From the NCBI GenBank assembly GCA_002402105.1, contig NVVD01000010.1, forward strand, positions 1 through 41,055: a stretch of DNA of 41,055 bases. Reading direction: 5' to 3'. Positions 8,387 through 16,118 of this stretch are shown here, one piece after another. A program made the position numbers and the translations under genes. The DNA is from Candidatus Cloacimonadota bacterium (GTDB lineage: Bacteria > Muiribacteriota > UBA6191). The notes under the pieces were generated by a model, which was not told where the DNA came from, ran no database searches, and saw nothing but the letters and a program-made list of their open reading frames with translations. Position 1 is the first letter of the stretch, and each line of letters opens with the position of its first letter.

Positions 8387-9112
8387 TTAGCATTTAATTA
8401 ATGAAATACTATCTAACCTTTTAACAGCATCTGAACTAAGTAGTTTTTTACCTAGATTCTGTTGCATAAGTTGCTTGAACTTTTTAGAGTCATCAATAGT
8501 ATATCCAAAGAGTTTAATATTAGATGAAAATAGTTGATTATAAAAAGGTACGCTAGGGCCAATTAAAAAAATTTCTTTATTTTTTGCGAGAGAAATTAAT
8601 CTTTCAAAGCTTTTATTAATAATAGTAGCACCAGTTATTAATATTAAGTCACAGTTTTTGATCAAATATTCAGAGGCTGTATCTGGGTATTCATTGTTTT
8701 TTGGATTTTTCTCTATAACTTGAAGGCTTTCAATCAGAGTTTTTTTTAGAAATGCAAAAGCTCCAATAGAAACGATTTGTTTATTTTGGTAGTTTTGTGA
8801 TAAATAATCAACAAGGTCAATATTAGATTTTTTTTTGTCTTGATTATAAAAGCAATTAATTGCAGCCATAGCAAAAGATGCATGAAAAAAGTTAAAAGAT
8901 GAAATTTCTTTAGATAGCTCTTTTAAAGTTTTTTTTTGATGAATAAAATCTAAATCTAGTTTCATATGTGAGGGACACATCATAGCAAAACCAGTATGGC
9001 TTTCACTTTGTACCATGCACCATCTATCATTGTAAAAAGTAGATGTAATTGGATAGTTTGGAATATTTTCTATCAAATCATCATAAAACTTAGATATTTG
9101 AGAGTGTTTCAT
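8387..9112 (-). CDS. DUF364/DUF4213-type putative heavy-metal chelation protein
   Basis: The 241-residue protein resembles the two-part DUF4213-DUF364 family. The N-terminal part carries H-T-G-F-A-M and A-A-I-N-C-F-Y-N (matching the usual G-x-A-A-x-N-A). The C-terminal Rossmann-like part has I-V-S-I-G-A-F, then D-L-I-L-I-T-G-A-T-I-I-N-K-S near 154-168 and I-F-L-I-G-P-S-V-P near 179-187. Family members are proposed to bind metals, but no activity is established here. It sits two bases after the stop of the upstream barrel gene, so the pair is an operon. Confidence 0.75.
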   Translation of the reverse strand: MKHSQISKFYDDLIENIPNYPITSTFYNDRWCMVQSESHTGFAMMCPSHMKLDLDFIHQKKTLKELSKEISSFNFFHASFAMAAINCFYNQDKKKSNIDLVDYLSQNYQNKQIVSIGAFAFLKKTLIESLQVIEKNPKNNEYPDTASEYLIKNCDLILITGATIINKSFERLISLAKNKEIFLIGPSVPFYNQLFSSNIKLFGYTIDDSKKFKQLMQQNLGKKLLSSDAVKRLDSISLIKC

Positions 9113-9114
9113 GA

Positions 9115-9924
9115 TTAGAATCTATATTGGGCACTAGCTAAAAGGTTATCTTGTTTTCTTCCAAATAAATCATCATAATCACCTGTTGAGACATAAGAGA
9201 GTTGTAAGGTGCTAGTATCTAAAGAGAGTCTAAATCCAGAGGCAAAAATATCTCCGTTGTAGTCAAACAAAAATTGAACATTTTTACCTAAGTTAACTTG
9301 ACCACCAGCAAAACCAAAAACTTCGTCTGGTCTTCCTTCTACATCAACTAGATTTGGTTGAAGGTTTCTATTGGCTAATACTCTTTGTAACCTGTAACCG
9401 CCAAAAGCAGCTGTACCAAAAGAGTCTAAATCAATAAAGCTTAATTGAGTTAATCTTCGACCACCAAAATTTGTACCACCACCAATGTAAAAACTTTTCC
9501 AACCAAATGTAGCAAGAGCAGATGAGTAGTCTCTTCTTGTCCCAGGTGCAACAAATGAAAATGCCATTGGTATAGAATCAGATGGAATAGCTAATTTTAA
9601 ACTATAGAGTGTTCTGTTTCTTAATTTAGCTCCACCAGTAAAATATTGTTGTGTTATGGCAAACTCTACGTTTTCCATAACTCCTGCTGAAAAGCTAATA
9701 TCATGATTTGAGGCTCTATCAAAAACTTTCGTAGATTGATCTTTAATATCATAGGTATTAAGTGTATATGATAAAGAGCCTTCTTCTACTTCTCTAGTAA
9801 ATGGAGAGGGTGTTAAAATAGACCCAGTTAGGCCAAGTCGTGTTGCAAATAAGTCATCATCACAAAAGTTGTGGCTTAAAAATATAGCTAGTAGTAAAAA
9901 TATGTAACAAAATCTTAATTTCAT
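9115..9924 (-). CDS. outer-membrane beta-barrel protein
   Basis: The 269-residue protein has an N-terminal signal peptide (M-K-L-R-F then a hydrophobic run to about residue 18). The remainder is made of alternating beta-strand-like segments rich in aromatic and glycine residues (F-A-G-G-Q-V-N-L-G, F-R-L-S-L-D-T-S-T-L-Q-L-S-Y-V), and it ends in Q-Y-R-F. A terminal aromatic residue after alternating hydrophobics is the classic signal for BAM-mediated outer membrane insertion. The layout resembles YjbH-like exopolysaccharide-related barrels, but I do not claim that family. It heads the operon with the DUF364-type gene. The gene shows that the host has an outer membrane. Confidence 0.8.
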   Translation of the reverse strand: MKLRFCYIFLLLAIFLSHNFCDDDLFATRLGLTGSILTPSPFTREVEEGSLSYTLNTYDIKDQSTKVFDRASNHDISFSAGVMENVEFAITQQYFTGGAKLRNRTLYSLKLAIPSDSIPMAFSFVAPGTRRDYSSALATFGWKSFYIGGGTNFGGRRLTQLSFIDLDSFGTAAFGGYRLQRVLANRNLQPNLVDVEGRPDEVFGFAGGQVNLGKNVQFLFDYNGDIFASGFRLSLDTSTLQLSYVSTGDYDDLFGRKQDNLLASAQYRF

Positions 9925-10159
9925 AGTACTTTAATGTTCGACAAAATAAAGAGGTAATTTAACACTTTTGTTGAATGAGAAGTTTCAAAATAACTAGTAA
10001 ACAAAGGGTTCTTGAAACCTATTACTACATTTATGATATGAAATGGACAAAAACGTATAAATACGGTATATATTAAACAATTGATTGACCAACTTTTTTT
10101 GGAAAAATTAATTTCACAGCACTTTAATAAATTATATAACTTAATGGTTTAGATTATAT

Positions 10160-10184
10160 GGAGATTGGAATTTATTCCAATAAA
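10160..10184 (+). repeat. TTTA-loop hairpin repeat, copy 1
   Basis: The core at 10164-10181 is ATTGGAA-TTTA-TTCCAAT, a 7-bp stem with a TTTA loop, preceded by GGAG and followed by AAA. It belongs to a dispersed family also seen at 12316, 13272, 15791, 16047 and (decayed) 33468. It lies 14 nt before the probable start of the next gene. Confidence 0.7.
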
Positions 10185-10197
10185 TCTTTTAAAAGTT

Positions 10198-11076
10198 ATG
10201 AAAATAGATGAAAATATGAAAATAGCTTCTAAAAGTGAATATAAAACGACTTGGTCTCCTATAGAAAACTTAATTCCCTATAATGGAGAGAAAAAAGAGT
10301 CTGCAATTGTTGAATACTTTATTTTTAATGATAAAACTTATTCTCTTTTATCTTCTAATATAGAGGCAAGTGAAGTTATTGTTCATAAAAACTCAATTTT
10401 AATTCTTTTATCAAGAGTTGTAAATTTCTATGACTGGAAAAATCAATTTCATCCCATAGATTTAATTCAATGGCAGAAGGTATTTGATTTCTTTTCTTTA
10501 GGGAACTTTACAGAATCAAATATTTTTGGAGATATATTAAAAAAACAAAATAATTTATTAGTAGAAGTGCAAAAAGCAGATAATGCTCTAATCTCATTAA
10601 TTTTATTAAAAAAAGTAGACTTTAGATTGATTCATTTTTTAATTAACTATGGTTTTAAAATGAATATTTTTTATCAATTTTTATTTAAAGAAGGTACTTT
10701 TAACTTTCAAATGCAAAAAAAAATAATTGAATGTTTTGGTTCTTACTTTAGAAGAAACACTATTTCACCAAATGATTTTTTAGTTGAACATAAAGAAGAT
10801 ATACTTCAAAAAATGGTTTCTAAAAATATATTTATTGCATGGATGAATGAGCTAACAAAACCAAGCCAGACAAATGAATTAAAAAGGCGACAAGGCTTTT
10901 TAAAGCAAATAAAATTAGATAATCATATAAATGTAAGACTTGATGAAACCTTAGAAGATGCTTGGATTAATTTTCAATTTCAAGTTGAAAACATAGAAGA
11001 TTACAAAGAAATTATAAAAGATTTATCTTTTGTTGAGAATCAATCTTATATAGAAGACTTTTTTGAGGAATGTTAA
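10198..11076 (+). CDS. hypothetical protein upstream of the radical SAM gene
   Basis: I start at the ATG at 10198 (292 residues). A TTG at 10165 would also be in frame but lies inside the hairpin repeat. The protein is mostly alpha-helical by composition (long Leu/Lys/Phe-rich stretches), with no signal peptide, membrane segment or catalytic motif that I recognise. Its stop overlaps the ATG of the radical SAM gene by one base (TAATG), so the two are translationally coupled. A partner or substrate-adaptor role is the obvious guess, but there is no sequence support for it. Confidence 0.7.
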   Translation: MKIDENMKIASKSEYKTTWSPIENLIPYNGEKKESAIVEYFIFNDKTYSLLSSNIEASEVIVHKNSILILLSRVVNFYDWKNQFHPIDLIQWQKVFDFFSLGNFTESNIFGDILKKQNNLLVEVQKADNALISLILLKKVDFRLIHFLINYGFKMNIFYQFLFKEGTFNFQMQKKIIECFGSYFRRNTISPNDFLVEHKEDILQKMVSKNIFIAWMNELTKPSQTNELKRRQGFLKQIKLDNHINVRLDETLEDAWINFQFQVENIEDYKEIIKDLSFVENQSYIEDFFEEC

Positions 11077-12164
11077 TGTTTGATAAAATATTTTTAGATA
11101 GGGAAGTAACAGATTTTACAACCCTCAATCATGTTAAAGAATACTTTAAGGATCAAGAAATTATAAAAGTTTCTTCAAGGGATGAAGTTTTAAAACATGT
11201 AAATAATGACTCAATGAAAGATACGATTCAGAGTGGTAAAAAATTACTTTATCTTAATAATTATAAAGGTCAATTTGTAAAATTTTGCCCTGCAAAAAGC
11301 CCTGAGTGTTATATGTGCTGTAATTTACATACTATTAACTTGCAATCTAATTGTGTTTTTAATTGTACTTATTGTATTTTACAATCGGTTTTATCAAACC
11401 CTGTGATGCAAGTACATTGTAATTTAGATGAAATTTTTAATGCTTTAACTGAGTATGATAACTCGTTGATAGAAAAAACCCGAATTTGTACGGGAGAAAT
11501 AGCAGATAGTTTGGCATTAGATCATATATTTCAACAAAATAAATATTTGGTAGAGTTTTTTGCAAAATCAAAACACCTTTATTTAGAGTTAAAAACAAAG
11601 TCCAATAATATTGACACATTATTAAACTTAGATTCAAATGGTCGTACTGTGGTTTCTTTTTCTTTGAACCCAGCAGAAATCGTCAGAAAAATTGAGCTAC
11701 AAACAGCTAGTTTAGAAGAGCGTTTAAAAGCAGCAAGAAAAGTATTAGATCATGGGTATAAAGTCTGCTTTAATATTGACCCAATGATTTATTTTGAGGG
11801 TTGGCAAGAAGCATATACGGAGTTGATAGACACAATTTCATCTCAGTTTAAAGCAGGAGAAATCACTTGGTTTCATGTAGGTATCTTAAGGTCAAACCCA
11901 GGGCTTGCAAAAATAGTTAGACAGAGGTTTCCTGGTCATACTATTTTTGATGAAGAGTTTGTTTTAGGTATGGATAAAAAATACAGATATCCAAAACCAA
12001 TCAGAGACGAAATGTACCATTTAGTTTACTCTAAATTAAGAGACTTTGATGAAGATTTAGCAAGTTATGCCTGTGTAGAAAAAGCTTCACACTGGAAAAA
12101 ACATAAAAACTTTGTGCCAAGAGATGTACATGATGTCAATAGATATTTAACCAAACGGCTGTAG
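11076..12164 (+). CDS. spore photoproduct lyase family radical SAM protein
   Basis: The 362-residue protein has the radical SAM motif C-V-F-N-C-T-Y-C (Cys93, Cys97, Cys100 from this start). It also has the SPL-family arrangement: a cysteine-rich segment just upstream (F-C-P-A-K-S-P-E-C-Y-M-C-C), then T-G-E-I-A-D-S near 140, L-E-L-K-T-K near 172 and F-N-I-D-P-M-I-Y near 235. SPL repairs the spore photoproduct thymine dimer, but most SPL-family proteins in non-sporulating bacteria have unknown substrates. I chose the ATG at 11076 over 11070, because GAGGA lies at the right distance and it gives a TAATG junction with the upstream gene. Confidence 0.85.
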   Translation: MFDKIFLDREVTDFTTLNHVKEYFKDQEIIKVSSRDEVLKHVNNDSMKDTIQSGKKLLYLNNYKGQFVKFCPAKSPECYMCCNLHTINLQSNCVFNCTYCILQSVLSNPVMQVHCNLDEIFNALTEYDNSLIEKTRICTGEIADSLALDHIFQQNKYLVEFFAKSKHLYLELKTKSNNIDTLLNLDSNGRTVVSFSLNPAEIVRKIELQTASLEERLKAARKVLDHGYKVCFNIDPMIYFEGWQEAYTELIDTISSQFKAGEITWFHVGILRSNPGLAKIVRQRFPGHTIFDEEFVLGMDKKYRYPKPIRDEMYHLVYSKLRDFDEDLASYACVEKASHWKKHKNFVPRDVHDVNRYLTKRL

Positions 12165-12200
12165 AAGTGGGTGGATAGTTTTTTTTGCTTGGTGCTGAGA

Positions 12201-12220
12201 TTGCTCTTGTAAAAGAGCAA
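12201..12220. other. perfect 8-bp hairpin without T tract
   Basis: TTGCTCTT-GTAA-AAGAGCAA, 37 nt after the radical SAM gene stop. No T run follows on either strand, so it is a weak terminator candidate or an mRNA-stabilising hairpin. Confidence 0.45.
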
Positions 12221-12315
12221 AATACAAAGACAATATAAAACCTGTGTTGGTTGCTTTGAATGTTGTGTTACAGAGATTAGATTTTTTTAAGAATTGTCTG
12301 ATGTTTTAAATTTTT

Positions 12316-12340
12316 GGGGATTGGAATTGATTCCAATAAA
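12316..12340 (+). repeat. TTTA-loop hairpin repeat, copy 2
   Basis: The core at 12320-12337 is ATTGGAA-TTGA-TTCCAAT, with GGGG before and AAA after. Same family as the copy at 10160, with one loop change. It lies 30 nt before the next gene. Confidence 0.7.
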
Positions 12341-12369
12341 AACTTATATAATGATAAAAAGAGAGAAAT

Positions 12370-13266
12370 ATGCATCCTATAATTAAGGGTTTTATTGATT
12401 CGATTGAGATTGACGCTAAAAGTCATGGTTTATTAAAAAGCATTGAAGAAATTAGAGGAAAAACTCCAGTAAGTATTTACTTTGCTGAAAAACCAAATAT
12501 AAATGATGGTTTTTTGGGCGCTTTAGATATGATTTTAGGTGACTTTATTTATAATGATCGTATTGAGCTTTTACTTTTTCAATTTAGTGCGTCTGAGTCT
12601 ACAGAGTTTGAAGTAGCTAAATACTTAAAAGCTAATGTTGGAGACTATGATTTAGTTTTAGATGCAAAGTTAGATAAAGGCTCTTATTTAATATCTGGTG
12701 CGAAAGAGTTAATTTTTGGACGACTTGCATCTATAAAAAAGCATTTTGCATCAGTAAAAATAGATGCAAAAGAAATACGAACAGAGCATTTAAAAATTTT
12801 ATCTGATGAGGGTAAAGACCCCTTAGATCATTTAGATAAAAAACAAGTTTTAATTTTAAAGGGCAAAGAACAAGAAATTCAAGAAAAGCTAAAATATTTA
12901 ACAGATGATGAAAACCATAATCGTATTTTGGAGCTATCAAAATTTTTATGTGGTTGTGATGTATCTTTAAATAGATATGACTTAAAAAAAATAGGCTTTG
13001 ATGTTTTATCAATGGAGAGTTTAGGCTTTTTAGCTAGTTATTCACAACTATCTGGATTATATCAATCTTTAGCATCAATTCAAACCATGATAGAAGGAGT
13101 AAAACAAGAAGAAAGCCCAAATAGTATCCCACAAAGTAATGTAGAATATCGAGCAAAAGCACAAGTTTTAGCAATCTTAGAAACGCCAAAAAAGAGATTA
13201 ATTTGTTTTCAAATCACCGAAGAAAATCCATCAAGAAACTCTGAGATATTTTGGATTGAGAAATAG
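12370..13266 (+). CDS. hypothetical protein, possibly crotonase/ClpP-fold related
   Basis: The 298-residue soluble protein has no signal or membrane segment. The stretch Y-D-L-V-L-D-A followed by G-S-Y-L-I-S-G-A-K-E-L-I-F-G-R-L near 100-120, and a later L-K-K-I-G-F-D-V, faintly recall crotonase/ClpP-like folds (serine-dehydratase-type or S49 peptidases). The usual catalytic serine and oxyanion-hole motifs are not evident, so this is weak. It contains one C-G-C pair near residue 197. A GAGAG sequence precedes the ATG. It is framed by hairpin repeats on both sides, which suggests an independently inserted or acquired gene. Confidence 0.7.
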   Translation: MHPIIKGFIDSIEIDAKSHGLLKSIEEIRGKTPVSIYFAEKPNINDGFLGALDMILGDFIYNDRIELLLFQFSASESTEFEVAKYLKANVGDYDLVLDAKLDKGSYLISGAKELIFGRLASIKKHFASVKIDAKEIRTEHLKILSDEGKDPLDHLDKKQVLILKGKEQEIQEKLKYLTDDENHNRILELSKFLCGCDVSLNRYDLKKIGFDVLSMESLGFLASYSQLSGLYQSLASIQTMIEGVKQEESPNSIPQSNVEYRAKAQVLAILETPKKRLICFQITEENPSRNSEIFWIEK

Positions 13267-13271
13267 TAAAA

Positions 13272-13299
13272 ATTGGAATAAATTTCAATTTCCATATAG
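13272..13299 (-). repeat. TTTA-loop hairpin repeat, copy 3 (inverted)
   Basis: On the minus strand the core is ATTGAAA-TTTA-TTCCAAT preceded by TATATGGA. Copy 1 at 10160 is preceded by the near-identical TATATGGA, so copies 1 and 3 are inverted repeats bracketing the three genes between 10.2 and 13.3 kb. Confidence 0.65.
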
Positions 13300-13339
13300 A
13301 GTATAGATTAAATCATTTAATTTTATTAAAAAGGTAGAT

Positions 13340-15718
13340 ATGTTTGAAGCTAAACCAAAAGGGTATGAAGAGGATTCTAATAGATCAAAAAAACAGGATA
13401 TTTTTTTAGAAACTGAGTTGCAAAATGGTCGTTATATCATTGAAAAACAAATTGGAGAGGGTTTTTCTAGTGTTGTAAAACTAGCAACAGATACTCAAGC
13501 TCGTGGTAGAAAAGTTGCCATAAAAATGATTGATCTAAATGATGATAGTATTGATGGAAAGCTTTTAAAAGAGTCGTTGCGTTTAGTTAAGTTAAAACAT
13601 AAAGGTTTACCAATATTTTTTGGTGAGTGGCAAAGTGACGATAAAAGCAAACATTATATTGTAACAGAGTACTCTGGTATTACCTTAGGGTCTTATTGTA
13701 AAAACTTAAAAAATGATAAAAATTTTAACAGCACTCAACTAAATGCTATTTTTTTACAAATTTTAGATGTTTTTGAGTATATTCATAATCAAGATTTAAT
13801 CCATTTAGATTTAAAACCAGATAATATTTTAATCGATCCTGAGTCTTTAGATATTACAGTAATTGATTTTGGTTTGGCTCGTAAAGTAGTTGAAAAAAAA
13901 GATATTAGTGAGTCATATTTAAAAGTTAAAATGGCAAACCATGATTATGCCTCACCTGAGGTTCGTAAAAATGGTAATGTATCTAAATTATCAGATATTT
14001 ACTCACTTGGTGCAATTTTATATTTTTTAAGCCATGATTTTATTGAGCCACCATCCATACCAGATAAAGATGATTTTTTGTTTTACAAAACTATGGTTTT
14101 TAAAGCGATGAAAGGTTTACCAAGTAGAAGATACCAAAGTGTAGTTGCTTTACGAGAAGCTTTTTTAAAAAATGATTCAAAAATAGTTTTTCATGGTTTG
14201 ATAGCGTTTTGTGTATTTGTTTTAGTACTTTTTGCTTTAAGTAGAGATTCAAATAAAGTAGAACAAGCTGTTACTTCTACATCCATACAAGTTGAACAAA
14301 AAAAGCCCCATGTTAATGAACCTTCTTTTTTTATGGATAAAAAAGTGTCAGATAGCTCTATGTCCCCAGAGCAAATAAAAGCTCCAAATGTTTCTTTGCC
14401 CTTAGAAGAGATAAAAAAACTAAATTCTATCTTACAAGAGCCTATTTTTAAAAAAGACATCTTTAAACAAGTAAAGTTATTAATGAAACAATCAGAGAGT
14501 ATTTTATTAAAAGACAAACCTCGTGATGCTTATAGTTTGTATTTGAGTGCCAATAGCAAGTTATCTAGCTTAATAGGAGACTTTTCAAATAGTGTAGAAA
14601 TACAGAGCTTAATAAATGGTGAAAGGTTATTAAACAATAAAAATGATGAAGGTTTTCAAAAGCGTTTGGGTGAGTTAAAAACTTTATCAAAAAATAGAGT
14701 TTCAAAAATAGAGCTACAAGCAAAAACATCTCGTCATAATCGTTTGTCTAAGGGTTTAAAAAATGATGCTTATATCAAGCTAAGAGCTAAAGATTATGAT
14801 GATGCTTTAAAAGCTTTAGATAAATTAAAAAGAGATTATTATTTAAGTGATATAGCTAAGAGTATACTAAATGGTAGTTTTAGATTACTTGGTAAAAACT
14901 ATAATCAAATAAAAAAAGGTTTAAAACCAAGCAATGGTGAAATATATAAAGATGCTTTGAGTGGAGTTGATTTTGTTTATGTGCCAAGTGGTAGTTTTAT
15001 GATGGGTTCACCAAAGAGTGAAGAACGTAGGTTTGGTAATGAAGGTCCTGTACATAAGGTTAAGATAAGCAAGGGTTTTTATTTAGGTAAATTTGAAGTG
15101 ACTCAAAAGCAATATAAAAAAATAATGCTAAAACATAAGAGCTATTTTAAAGGGGATAACTTACCAGTAGAGCAAGTTAGCCATGATGATATAAGAGCTT
15201 ATTTAAAGATTTTAAATAAAAAGAGTAGCTGTAATTATACAGATACAATAAAAGCTATTGATGAGGGTCATTTAAGTGATTTAAAGAGTGGTTGTTATAG
15301 GCTGCCAACAGAGGCAGAGTGGGAGTACTCAGCTCGTGGTGGTACAAGTAGTGTTTTTAGTTTTGGAGATAGTTTAGATTCTACACAGGCAAACTTTGAT
15401 GGTAGATATCCTTATGGTGGTGCATCAAAAGGTAAATATTTAAGGAAAACAAGCGTAGTTGGGTCTTATAAAAAAAATTCTTTTGGTTTGTACGATATGC
15501 ACGGTAATGTTTGGGAGTGGGTGCAAGACTACAGGGGTTCCGACTATTCAAAGAGTTCTCCTAATATTGATATAGTGAATGTTAAGAAAGATTCGTTTCG
15601 TGTGCTTCGAGGTGGTAGTTGGGTTTATTCTCGGTTTTTACGTTCGGCTTCTCGCTATTATAATACCTCTGATATTCGTTTTAATGCCTTGGGCTTTCGT
15701 TTGCTCGTAGTCCGATAG
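13340..15718 (+). CDS. membrane Ser/Thr protein kinase fused to FGE/C-type-lectin-fold domain with DGR-like variable tail
   Basis: 792 residues. The cytoplasmic Hanks-type kinase spans about 32-275: glycine loop I-G-E-G-F-S-S-V-V at 38-46, Lys62 in V-A-I-K, catalytic H-L-D-L-K-P-D-N at 155-162, and D-F-G at 176. All catalytic residues are present, and the first Arg of HRD is Leu. One membrane segment lies at about 284-300. A charged, coiled-coil-rich region spans about 350-535, and an FGE/SUMF1-type domain about 540-792 (F-M-M-G-S-P, F-E-V-T-Q-K-Q-Y, R-L-P-T-E-A-E-W-E-Y-S-A-R-G-G, G-N-V-W-E-W-V, R-V-L-R-G-G-S-W, G-F-R-L). The catalytic cysteines of true formylglycine enzymes are missing from the C-terminal motif, so this is probably a ligand-binding C-type-lectin-fold domain outside the cytoplasm that controls the kinase. 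The last ~39 residues resemble a DGR variable region. AAGG precedes the ATG. Confidence 0.9.
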   Translation: MFEAKPKGYEEDSNRSKKQDIFLETELQNGRYIIEKQIGEGFSSVVKLATDTQARGRKVAIKMIDLNDDSIDGKLLKESLRLVKLKHKGLPIFFGEWQSDDKSKHYIVTEYSGITLGSYCKNLKNDKNFNSTQLNAIFLQILDVFEYIHNQDLIHLDLKPDNILIDPESLDITVIDFGLARKVVEKKDISESYLKVKMANHDYASPEVRKNGNVSKLSDIYSLGAILYFLSHDFIEPPSIPDKDDFLFYKTMVFKAMKGLPSRRYQSVVALREAFLKNDSKIVFHGLIAFCVFVLVLFALSRDSNKVEQAVTSTSIQVEQKKPHVNEPSFFMDKKVSDSSMSPEQIKAPNVSLPLEEIKKLNSILQEPIFKKDIFKQVKLLMKQSESILLKDKPRDAYSLYLSANSKLSSLIGDFSNSVEIQSLINGERLLNNKNDEGFQKRLGELKTLSKNRVSKIELQAKTSRHNRLSKGLKNDAYIKLRAKDYDDALKALDKLKRDYYLSDIAKSILNGSFRLLGKNYNQIKKGLKPSNGEIYKDALSGVDFVYVPSGSFMMGSPKSEERRFGNEGPVHKVKISKGFYLGKFEVTQKQYKKIMLKHKSYFKGDNLPVEQVSHDDIRAYLKILNKKSSCNYTDTIKAIDEGHLSDLKSGCYRLPTEAEWEYSARGGTSSVFSFGDSLDSTQANFDGRYPYGGASKGKYLRKTSVVGSYKKNSFGLYDMHGNVWEWVQDYRGSDYSKSSPNIDIVNVKKDSFRVLRGGSWVYSRFLRSASRYYNTSDIRFNALGFRLLVVR
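15599..15715 (+). other. candidate DGR variable region (VR)
   Basis: Residues 754-792 of the kinase-FGE protein. The frame R-V-L-R-G-G-S-W, then variable V-Y-S-R-F-L, R-S-A, S, R, Y-Y-N-T-S, D, I, R, F-N-A-L, G-F-R-L matches the classical pattern of DGR targets, where fixed residues alternate with positions encoded by AAY in the template. Many variable codons here end in T or C (GTT, TAT, TCT, TTT, TAT, TAT, AAT, ACC, TCT, ATT, TTT, AAT, GCC), as AAY-derived codons should. By my count the segment is about 44% GC, far above its surroundings, and all eight arginines use CGN codons. No template repeat is visible in the window. Confidence 0.55.
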
Positions 15719-15790
15719 GTCAGATAGTGATTTTGGGACAAAATTTAAACCAAGTTTGGGAGTGGGTTTTGCGTGGGGGCTTTTGAATCA

Positions 15791-16075
15791 AATCGGAGAT
15801 GGGACTTTAGTCCCATAAAAAAGCTTTAGCTTTTTACAAAACCTACAGCAATTCCCCATAAAATTAAGCACCTCTAGAAGGTGCGTTAATAAAGGGTTTT
15901 TTAAATAACTAATATTGATAATTGTTTTAAATATTATGAAAAAAGACCACTTTTATGTGGATTCCTTCATTATTTACGAAATATTATTTTAAAAATCCCT
16001 TTGTTAATCAGCTTTTCCAACAATGGGGAATTGCTGCAAAACCTACTTTATTGGAATAAATTCTAATTTCCGATT
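15791..16075. mobile_element. 285-bp foldback (MITE-like) element
   Basis: The element has 29-bp imperfect terminal inverted repeats (23 of 29 identical by my alignment) at 15791-15819 and 16047-16075. Each contains a TTTA-loop hairpin. A perfect 13-bp inner inverted repeat pairs 15846-15858 with 16023-16035 (AGCAATTCCCCAT / ATGGGGAATTGCT). A third imperfect pair around 15884-15909 and 15985-16010 contains AAAGGG/CCCTTT. Small hairpins lie at 15867-15883 (GCACCT stem) and 15947-15960 (CCAC stem). A direct copy of CAAAACCTAC flanks both inner arms. It has no open frame, fills the 400-nt gap between the kinase-FGE and Rpn genes, and could be a MITE or a structured RNA. Confidence 0.6.
15818..15835 (+). 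terminator. probable terminator after the kinase-FGE gene
   Basis: AAAAAGC-TTTA-GCTTTTT, a 7-bp stem ending in T5, about 100 nt after the stop codon and inside the left arm of the foldback element. Confidence 0.5.
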
Positions 16076-16094
16076 TTTATTTACTTTTAGTTGA

Positions 16095-16118
16095 GCCCGC
16101 GAAGCGGGCGATTTTATT
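16095..16118 (+). terminator. GC-rich hairpin with T-rich tail
   Basis: GCCCGC-GAA-GCGGGC followed by GATTTTATTTC. It sits between the foldback element and the 3' end of the Rpn gene. It is a common dispersed hairpin type and could terminate plus-strand transcription. Confidence 0.5.

Noticed and set aside
14191..14517. 108-codon minus-strand open frame inside the kinase-FGE gene
   Set aside because: It lies wholly antisense to a well-supported domain-bearing gene and has no recognisable features.
16095..16109. GC-rich hairpin as a mobile-element end
   Set aside because: GCCCGC-GAA-GCGGGC with a T-rich tail is adequately explained as a terminator-type hairpin.
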